Below, one piece after another: positions 26,501 through 30,587 of a stretch of 35,243 bases of DNA (its first letter is position 1; the number at the start of each line of letters is the position of its first letter). The DNA comes from Bacteroidales bacterium. Its GTDB lineage: Bacteria > Bacteroidota > Bacteroidia > Bacteroidales > Tenuifilaceae. The stretch lies in the NCBI GenBank assembly GCA_017524185.1, contig JAFWUG010000133.1:1-35243 (forward strand), read 5' to 3'. The notes beneath the pieces are model-generated. The model worked only from the letters and a program-made list of their open reading frames with translations. It was not told where the DNA came from and did no database searches. Made by a program: the position numbers and the translations under genes.

Positions 26501-26551
26501 ATGCGCAAGCTCGGTGTAGAATGGTACCCAAGTAAATTTTGTCGTCTCCAT
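23510..26551 (-). CDS. mcrB: McrB-type AAA+ GTPase with duplicated N-terminal domain
   Basis: 1013 residues, about twice the length of E. coli McrB. Two homologous N-terminal modules occupy about residues 4-215 and 225-430. They begin FTWVPFYTELAHKLLEYKDNRQPLV and FTWIPFIEELSQKLLKYKNNRQPLV, and each later has a GLxxVxPQ..(M/I).LDG motif. A domain at about 440-570 (IKPNDVLILKTSS, HAVGIV) resembles the PUA/EVE-like modules often fused to McrB. The AAA+ motor has Walker A GAPGTGKT near 604, FHQSMDYEDFVEGIKP, a long insertion, Walker B VLIIDEINRGNVSRIFGEL near 828, and MNTTDRSVGNIDYAVRRRF. McrB hexamers translocate DNA and activate McrC. It is the first large gene of the mcrB-RAYT-mcrC run. Confidence 0.92.
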   Translation of the reverse strand: METTKFTWVPFYTELAHKLLEYKDNRQPLVEFVYSLGEHTKYIKKTDGSRENEIDPFTFFGIFNRQITWDKRKFIAQNIKDNFNLIADIPNDFNAIPVLNNQNSTFFYREDIEERVPILWKLFESSLNNDNETFINCFDKLQQYDGIKWNITMGLFWVKPQRFMPLDGNSREYLKSLNVDVFKERDLSGDKYLKLTNILQQKIQSGDIAHSDNLEISWAAWQKGNEHFTWIPFIEELSQKLLKYKNNRQPLVDAFIELTGGKYYSTVSNIDPYTFLSLFLRFKKNKDKINKVSRYIKEMFGLKANIPSDYNGIPWQVNNFYNVSIEVEAQNKQIDTLWNLFEAQMNVDTAGVEKWFDEVMQFSWRMITLGLYMVNPQEYISLDGGSIKVLNKYSIKRYINDIASGKGTYQKYSMINDEIKQKIESGELKEKSFPEIVQNGSKYNIENDERKYFLAGFSFGGSSSQLDRFKAECVWEGSGNDKVNNLIQSIKPNDVLILKTSSTKGMNHDMPFIRIHAVGIVESEVEQIENSEHYRCRVNYIEMTDTKDFDGNKYGAYRQTLHDCNDREVIDYVNQLFAMDTAPTPNHIDKYAQILRHKKNLILQGAPGTGKTYNTAAMALSICEVADVDLTDHKAVMLRYKQLQDEGRIGFCTFHQSMDYEDFVEGIKPNTEDGVVSYEVKPGIFKLIANNARKNYEDSQKSREELQKQKSIEDKIDEFLSNAIENGTEYKTVSGVIFTISDCDDKKIYIYNPQNEKTSRIVVQLAELTELIEKNITIEKVVDIKHYFKRKQGYQYDSYTFALYNEINKIKTQQTPVDIAETKEQNYVLIIDEINRGNVSRIFGELITLLEADKRLGGEHPIEVTLPYSKERFGVPQNLYIIGTMNTTDRSVGNIDYAVRRRFAFATLESQRELVEQHSTEQGVRLYDAVRKFIEKSKAEMDFEDLMVGHSYFFVDSDEMLEMRWQYEIKPLLNEYIKDGLLNATTIKTDVTVVGFVGEGDAASANDTGSEDE

Positions 26552-26576
26552 AATGTTAGGCTAGTCTATTTTTAGG

Positions 26577-26584
26577 CAAAATTA
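26577..26584 (-). promoter_or_regulatory. Candidate -7 element (TAATTTTG) for mcrB
   Basis: The complement reads TAATTTTG, a match to TAnnTTTG, 26 bases upstream of the mcrB ATG in the 53-base gap after the second small gene. A clear -33 element is not seen, so mcrB may have its own start in addition to read-through. Confidence 0.35.
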
Positions 26585-26604
26585 TCCTTTAATGATGCGT
26601 AAAA

Positions 26605-26736
26605 TCACTTTTTCGGTTTTTCATCTGATGGCGATTGTTTGTCATATTTTTGTTTAGGAATAGGCATTGGCCTTGGGGATTGACCATCTTGTACCCGTTT
26701 GAGCAGTGGTCTTTTGACATTTTTCTTCTGTCTCAT
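26605..26736 (-). CDS. Small Pro-rich protein 2 (43 aa), paralogue of the preceding small gene
   Basis: 43 residues from ATG 26736, which overlaps the TAA of the preceding small gene by one base. It contains KRPLLKRVQDGQSPRPMPIP, which aligns without gaps to the first small protein in the pattern [EK]RPxxKR[LV]x[ND]GQSPRPMPxP. The tail is Lys/Asp/Pro-rich. No signal peptide, membrane segment or Cys is present, so it is likely a short unstructured basic peptide. Reality is supported by the shared block, the one-base overlap and the conserved spacing. I do not recognise the family. mcrB starts 53 bases downstream. Confidence 0.7.
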   Translation of the reverse strand: MRQKKNVKRPLLKRVQDGQSPRPMPIPKQKYDKQSPSDEKPKK

Positions 26737-26873
26737 TATTTGCTTTCTTTAGTTTTAGGTTTATCGTCAGTAGTTGTCGCCTTTTCATTGCTTGGTTGGG
26801 GCATAGGTCTAGGAGATTGCCCATTTTCTAACCGCTTCTCTGCTGGTCGCTCGATAGTTTTCTCTTTATTCAT
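26736..26873 (-). CDS. Small Pro-rich protein 1 (45 aa) with GQSPRPMP block
   Basis: 45 residues from ATG 26873, which overlaps the TGA of the upstream membrane protein by one base. Sequence features are an acidic/basic N-terminus, ERPAEKRLENGQSPRPMPQP in the centre, and a Thr/Lys/Asp-rich tail. The central block is almost the same as in the next small gene, so the two are tandem duplicates under constraint at the protein level. No recognised domain. The context (after a membrane protein and before mcrB) suggests a partner, toxin/antitoxin or regulatory peptide in a defence operon, which is inference only. Confidence 0.7.
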   Translation of the reverse strand: MNKEKTIERPAEKRLENGQSPRPMPQPSNEKATTTDDKPKTKESK

Positions 26874-27328
26874 CACTTTATCACGTTAAGCGTTATGTAC
26901 ACACCAAAAGAAATTATACCAATTATAATAAAATCAACGGCTAATCTTGAAAATATATCCGTAATTTTATTATCTTTTTTTATCATTTTTCGCAAATGGC
27001 CGTCATTATCTTGCGGATTTTCAATAAACTTTTCTATTTCATCAAAATGTCTTTCATGTTGTTTTTTTTGTTTTCTATAGTAAAAAAGATTAATACCTAA
27101 TGCAAAGGCGAATGCAATCAATGATACAACTGCAAATTTCCATCCTTTATGCAAAACTTCGTGCCCTAACCCCATTGTTCCCAATAGCAGTCCAATCCCA
27201 CCAGTACTTACAGTGAATATTTTGCCATCTAATTTTTCCTCGGAATCATCAGTAGCAGATTGTAATTTATCCCAATATTTCTGCCAGTATTCAACTTTAT
27301 CTTGATGGTTAGTTTTCTTTTCCTCCAT
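26873..27328 (-). CDS. Small membrane protein with three predicted helices, defence-island associated
   Basis: 151 residues from ATG 27328. The open frame starts 13 codons earlier but overlaps the BRO gene end, and this ATG gives a clean hydrophilic start. A charged N-terminus (1-36, EYWQKYWDKLQ) is followed by helices at about 37-55 (Gly-rich), 63-84 and 128-150. A soluble Lys/Asp/Glu-rich loop (85-127, EIEKFIENPQDNDGHLRKMIKK) lies between the last two. The layout is reminiscent of small membrane effectors such as SLATT-type proteins, but no family motif is recognised. Its stop overlaps the next ATG by one base, so it is coupled to the two small Pro-rich genes. Confidence 0.75.
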   Translation of the reverse strand: MEEKKTNHQDKVEYWQKYWDKLQSATDDSEEKLDGKIFTVSTGGIGLLLGTMGLGHEVLHKGWKFAVVSLIAFAFALGINLFYYRKQKKQHERHFDEIEKFIENPQDNDGHLRKMIKKDNKITDIFSRLAVDFIIIGIISFGVYITLNVIK

Positions 27329-27354
27329 AATGGCTTTAAATGATGACTTTATTT

Positions 27355-27825
27355 CTACGCAACACACCTATATAATGTTGCTCTATTTATCCACGCATCG
27401 CTATACCCCAGCCGTTTGTAGTCGATCATGGCCTGCTCTATCGACAGCTCGGGGTCCTGCATTTGGTCCAGGCGCTGGCTGGCCACCTGCGCCATCCACA
27501 CCTTAAAAGGCTCGGCCTTGGGCGAGGGTATGGACTGTATGATGCGGAAAAGCTGCTCGGTGTCAGCCACATCGGTTAGGTACTTCTTGCCATCTTTGGG
27601 CGATACCATCTTCAGTTGGTTACATTTTGTAACCAACTCACTGCCTTCTTTTATCAGCCTATGCTTCAGTACTTTCCAGTAGTTCTTGGCGAGGTTGTAG
27701 TCGGGCTGGTCGGTTAGAACCGCACACACATCGACCACCGAGAAGTACCACTTCTCCTGCTGGTCGTCCCACACGGTGCGTACTCGGCGCTTCTCGAAGA
27801 GCTGTAGGGCTTGTTTTTGCGTCAT
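27355..27825 (-). CDS. BRO-N domain (phage antirepressor-like) protein, C-terminally short
   Basis: 156 residues. The BRO-N DNA-binding domain fills the protein: RRVRTVWDDQQEKWYFSVVDVCAVLT, NYWKVLKHRL, TDVADTEQLFRIIQSIPSPKAEPFKVWMAQVA. Chromosomal relatives in Bacteroidetes usually continue after GYSDAWIN with a segment of the type QRLK(T/S)IEVRKELT. Here the frame ends nine residues later, so the C-terminal part is lost. It is the first gene of the minus-strand accessory group and 26 bases upstream of the membrane protein gene. Two -7-like elements and an inverted repeat precede it, so it may regulate the group. Whether the truncated form still works is unknown. Confidence 0.8.
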   Translation of the reverse strand: MTQKQALQLFEKRRVRTVWDDQQEKWYFSVVDVCAVLTDQPDYNLAKNYWKVLKHRLIKEGSELVTKCNQLKMVSPKDGKKYLTDVADTEQLFRIIQSIPSPKAEPFKVWMAQVASQRLDQMQDPELSIEQAMIDYKRLGYSDAWINRATLYRCVA

Positions 27826-27847
27826 TGGTCGGTAATGTTTTGCGCGG

Positions 27848-27909
27848 CAAAGTTAGGGTGTCAGACTGCCAAAATGTGGCAGTTTGTGAAAAAAGTTTTT
27901 TCAAAGGTA
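27848..27909 (-). promoter_or_regulatory. Candidate promoters and operator of the BRO gene/defence operon
   Basis: On the minus strand TAACTTTG (complement of 27848-27855) and TACCTTTG (complement of 27902-27909) both match TAnnTTTG. Between them lies the perfect inverted repeat ACTGCCA-N5-TGGCAGT (27865-27883), 9 bases upstream of the proximal -7 element, a typical place for a repressor site. Confidence 0.45.
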
Positions 27910-27924
27910 CGAATTTTTTTCTTC

Positions 27925-27990
27925 CAATTCCTCAAATATCACGATTTTTGAGGAATACATTCCCGAAAAGTAGTGATTTTTCAGGAATTG
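27925..27990. repeat. Nested inverted repeats between the AlkD-like gene and the BRO gene
   Basis: TTCCTCAAA (27928-27936) pairs perfectly with TTTGAGGAA (27947-27955). In addition 27925-27942 pairs with 27973-27990 over 18 bases with two mismatches (arms begin CAATTCCT). Neither hairpin is followed by a T-run in either direction, so they look like binding sites or insertion remnants rather than terminators. Confidence 0.6.
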
Positions 27991-28009
27991 GTCTGTGTGG
28001 TTTGGTTGT

Positions 28010-28714
28010 TCAAACCCGCATCAGTCGCAGCCGTTGCTTCATCTCTGCGCCAATGCGTCGGCTTTCTGTGGCTTTCTGTATGGCCTTGTTGTGGGTCCAG
28101 GGCGCAAGGCGGTGCTGCTCGATGTAGGGCAGGGCAGCGATGGGCTGCTTGGCCAGCGCCTCGGCAAAGTACCAAGCCTGCATCATGCGGATGTAGTACT
28201 CGTCGCGCCGCACCTGCGCCACTAGTTTCAAAAGGCGCGGCTCAAAGTGGGCATCGAGGTAGTGCTTGAGCAGCATTCCCATTCCAAAGCGCACCGTATA
28301 TTCGTGGTTGTGCGCAATCCAGTGCTCCACGGCGGGCAGCAGCTCGGCGGTGTGTTGGGCGAAGCAGCGCGGCAGCAGCTGGTCGCAGGTGGCCCAGTTG
28401 TCCACGTGGGGCAATAAACGCTCGGTGGCCGATAGACAGGCCGCAAAGTCGCGTATCTCGGCTATCGCAAAGGCATGCAGCTGGTTTTCCTCAAAGGTGG
28501 GGTGGGGTAGTAGCGCCATAAACGCCTCGGCCTGCTCCGTGCGCCACAGCTCTTGGGCCATAGCCCGCAGGACAGGTGTGCGCACGCCCACAATGCGCTC
28601 GGGCGCAACATTGGGCAGCAGCTTGCGCTGGAACGCGGCATAGTTGGCATCGGCCATGCCGCGCAGTTGGCTCATGATGTGGTCGGATAGATTCATTATT
28701 TTTTCATTCAACAT
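28010..28714 (-). CDS. AlkD-like DNA alkylation repair protein (HEAT-like repeats)
   Basis: 234 residues from ATG 28714; ATG 28696 is an equally possible start, and the open frame reaches 28768. The whole protein is helical, as in the AlkD/AlkC HEAT-repeat glycosylases. It has VGVRTPVLRAMAQELW, TFEENQLHAFAIAEI, then HVDNWATCDQLLPRC, where the W-x-x-x-D type pattern corresponds to the base-excision site of AlkD relatives, and RFGMGMLLKHYLD. Such enzymes remove cationic alkylated bases such as 3-methyladenine and 7-methylguanine. It stands alone between the BRO gene and the repeat region. The high GC content differs from the neighbouring AT-rich spacers. Confidence 0.88.
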   Translation of the reverse strand: MLNEKIMNLSDHIMSQLRGMADANYAAFQRKLLPNVAPERIVGVRTPVLRAMAQELWRTEQAEAFMALLPHPTFEENQLHAFAIAEIRDFAACLSATERLLPHVDNWATCDQLLPRCFAQHTAELLPAVEHWIAHNHEYTVRFGMGMLLKHYLDAHFEPRLLKLVAQVRRDEYYIRMMQAWYFAEALAKQPIAALPYIEQHRLAPWTHNKAIQKATESRRIGAEMKQRLRLMRV

Positions 28715-28800
28715 TATAATTACGTGATATAAGCCGAGATGTTTGTAATTTAAAATATAACTTCGCAAAATTGCATTTTTTTCTTATATTTTTACGCGCA

Positions 28801-28918
28801 AATGCTGTAGTGCTGTCGTATTACGGCAGCCGTTTTTGCCCGACAGAGAAACAGGGGGGCATGCCCCCTTGTCGATTTTGCGAATAGCGTTGCGTTATGG
28901 ACGCGATAAATCGCGTCC
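28801..28918. repeat. Composite palindromic repeat, copy 1 (partial) plus isolated REP
   Basis: 28801-28873 holds the first two hairpins of the composite repeat: GCTGTCG-TATTA-CGGCAGC and an imperfect palindrome around GGGGGGCATGCCCCC. The third part is missing and a separate REP, GGACGCGATAAATCGCGTCC, stands at 28899-28918. That REP has the same arms as the six copies inside the transposase gene. Confidence 0.75.
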
Positions 28919-28950
28919 GTACAGCAGAATATGCAAATCGATAGTCCGCC

Positions 28951-29118
28951 AACGCTGTAGGGCTGTCGTATTACGGCAGCCGCGTTCGCCAGCCAGCTCG
29001 CAAAACAAGGGGGCATGCCCGCTTGTCAATGCTTCCTTGTCAATGCTCCGCTTTTTCAATTCCGTCAATTCAGAAATTTCGGCGCGGACGCACGCGGTGC
29101 GTCCCTACGCACGCAAAC
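28951..29118. repeat. Composite palindromic repeat, copy 2 (left of the DUF1016 gene)
   Basis: Three consecutive hairpin-forming palindromes: GCTGTCG-N5-CGGCAGC, an element around GGGGGCATGCCC, and GGACGCAC-GCG-GTGCGTCC (29086-29104). They are joined by a near-tandem CTTGTCAATGCT repeat and an AT-rich spacer. The whole unit recurs at 30378-30540 in the same orientation, with the same order and high identity. Confidence 0.8.
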
Positions 29119-29273
29119 GCTATAAATCGTGTCCGTACACCAAAAAAAACAAAATAATACAACCATAATAATTTCCATTAAAACTTACAACAAAAATAAT
29201 TTGACTAAACCAATTTTGTTTCGGAATAGAAACTACAAAGGACTATCAGCATATTGTTGAGGGTATCGGGAGT

Positions 29274-30242
29274 TTGCTAACTGAAGGCAGACGCAATGCG
29301 GCGTATGCGATTAACACGGTAATGGTGGAAACTTACTGGCGCATCGGACAGTATATAGTTGAATATGAACAGAAAGGGAATGAGAGAGCTGTCTATGGCT
29401 CCGACCTCATCAATCGACTTTCCCACGACTTGACACAACGGTACGGTAAGGGGTTTGGGAAAAGTAATCTCTTGTATATCAGAAAATTGTATGTTTCGTT
29501 TCCAAAAAGTGGGACACTGTCCCACCTTTTGACCTGGAGTCACTATTATGAAGTTTTGAAGTGCGACGACCCCTTGGAAATGAACTTTTACATCAAACAA
29601 TGCGAAAATGAACGATGGAGCGTCAGGGAATTGAAACGTCAAATGAAAAGCATGCTGTTTCATCGTCTTGCCTTGAGTACCGATAAAGAGGGCGTGATGG
29701 CCTTGGCCACCAAAGGTCAGCAATTGCTTTCCTCCAACGACATCATCCGCGACCCCTATGTGTTTGATTTTGTTGGTTTACCAGATAGGCTTAGGTATTC
29801 CGAAAAAGGCCTCGAAAATGCTTTGTTAGACAACATGCGGACGTTCTTGTTGGAATTGGGCAAAGGTTTCGCCTTTGTCGGTCAGCAATACCGCGTCAGC
29901 ATCGCTGGCAGGCACATGTATGTGGATTTGGTGTTCTATCATCGCATCTTGAAATGCTTCGTGCTGATTGATTTGAAACGTGGCGAAATACAGCATGAGG
30001 ATATAGGTCAGATGAATCTGTACCTCAACTATTTCAAGGCCGAAGAGAATGTTGAAGGCGACAACGAGCCTATTGGACTTGTGCTCGGATCTTCAAAGAA
30101 CAAGCTGATGATGGAATATGCTATGAATGGTATCTCCAACCAGCTTTTTGCGGCTCAATATCAACTCTATTTACCCAATCGGGAGGAATTGCAAGCACGG
30201 CTTGATATGTTGTTGAACGAAATTGATGCTCAAAATGAATAG
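29274..30242 (+). CDS. DUF1016/YhcG-type PD-(D/E)xK nuclease family protein
   Basis: 322 residues from TTG 29274. The N-terminal DUF1016_N domain shows RRNAAYAINTVMVETYWRIGQYIVEYEQ and GFGKSNLLYIRKLYVSFP, then LTWSHYYEVLK. The C-terminal nuclease-like domain has GKGFAFVGQQYRVSIAGRHMYVDLVFYHRILKCFVLIDLKRGEI, giving the D...(D/E)xK pattern with VDLVF and IDLKRG. Homology-like sequence continues upstream of the TTG to 29205 (DYQHIVEGIGSLL), so the native N-terminus is longer and its start codon is missing or non-standard. Such proteins sit beside type I restriction systems; the function is unclear. It is flanked by composite repeats and followed by a restriction-modification remnant. Confidence 0.85.
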   Translation: MLTEGRRNAAYAINTVMVETYWRIGQYIVEYEQKGNERAVYGSDLINRLSHDLTQRYGKGFGKSNLLYIRKLYVSFPKSGTLSHLLTWSHYYEVLKCDDPLEMNFYIKQCENERWSVRELKRQMKSMLFHRLALSTDKEGVMALATKGQQLLSSNDIIRDPYVFDFVGLPDRLRYSEKGLENALLDNMRTFLLELGKGFAFVGQQYRVSIAGRHMYVDLVFYHRILKCFVLIDLKRGEIQHEDIGQMNLYLNYFKAEENVEGDNEPIGLVLGSSKNKLMMEYAMNGISNQLFAAQYQLYLPNREELQARLDMLLNEIDAQNE

Positions 30243-30316
30243 AGTTCAGAGCCATCCACTATGGCTTCACGGAGGAGGAGTTGGACTTCATCAAGTATCG
30301 GATGGGAGATGGATAG
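30242..30316 (+). pseudogene. Remnant of a DNA methylase/restriction gene C-terminus
   Basis: A short open stretch reads EFRAIHYGFTEEELDFIKYRMGDG and stops. It resembles the C-terminal end of restriction-modification methylases, where the pattern is YGFTEEELDFI-INYDI-KYRMG; here the INYDI segment appears deleted. There is no start codon or remaining gene body. The assignment comes from memory of the family ending and is tentative. Confidence 0.4.
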
Positions 30317-30377
30317 AGAGACGAATAGATATGATGAAAAGTCTGAAACAGGTGAGAAAATTAAACTATATTTAAGC

Positions 30378-30540
30378 AACGCTGTAGGGCTGTGGCATTG
30401 CCGCAGCCTTTTCCGCCCTCGAAACAAGGGGGCATGCCCCCTTGTCAATGCTTCTTTGTCAATGCTCCGCTTTTTCAATTCCGTCAATTCAGAAATTTCG
30501 ACGCGGACGCACTCGGTGCGTCCCTATACTCGCAAACGCA
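30378..30540. repeat. Composite palindromic repeat, copy 3 (right of the DUF1016 gene)
   Basis: Direct repeat of 28951-29118. It contains GGCTGTGGC-ATT-GCCGCAGCC (30388-30408), a perfect 22-base palindrome centred on GGGGGCATGCCCCC (30424-30445), and GGACGCAC-TCG-GTGCGTCC (30505-30523). Compensating changes keep the first hairpin paired despite sequence differences from copy 2. Confidence 0.8.
30388..30412 (+). terminator. Possible terminator for the DUF1016 transcript, formed by the repeat
   Basis: A 9-bp GC-rich stem (one G-T wobble) with a 3-base loop is followed by TTTT. The T-run is short, so termination strength is doubtful. Confidence 0.3.
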
Positions 30541-30587
30541 ATATATACGCAATAAATCTCCATCCCTACATCGCACGCATAATCATT

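Larger units (their letters stand above)
28769..29273. other. Gene-free accessory spacer
   Basis: About 500 bases between the AlkD-like gene and the DUF1016 gene. It holds composite repeat copies 1 and 2, one isolated REP and a degenerate half REP (ATCGTGTCCGTAC around 29127-29139). The last about 70 bases (from 29205) are an in-frame extension of the DUF1016 coding frame without a standard start codon. Confidence 0.7.
30243..30587. other. Gene-free spacer between the DUF1016 gene and the helicase fusion gene
   Basis: Contains the methylase-like remnant (30242-30316) and composite repeat copy 3 (30378-30540). The remainder is about 60 bases of AT-rich sequence before the repeat and about 45 bases after it in which I see nothing recognisable. 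Confidence 0.7.

Noticed and set aside
27925..27955. Intrinsic terminator for the AlkD-like gene
   Set aside because: The hairpin is followed by an A-rich, not T-rich, run in the direction of transcription.
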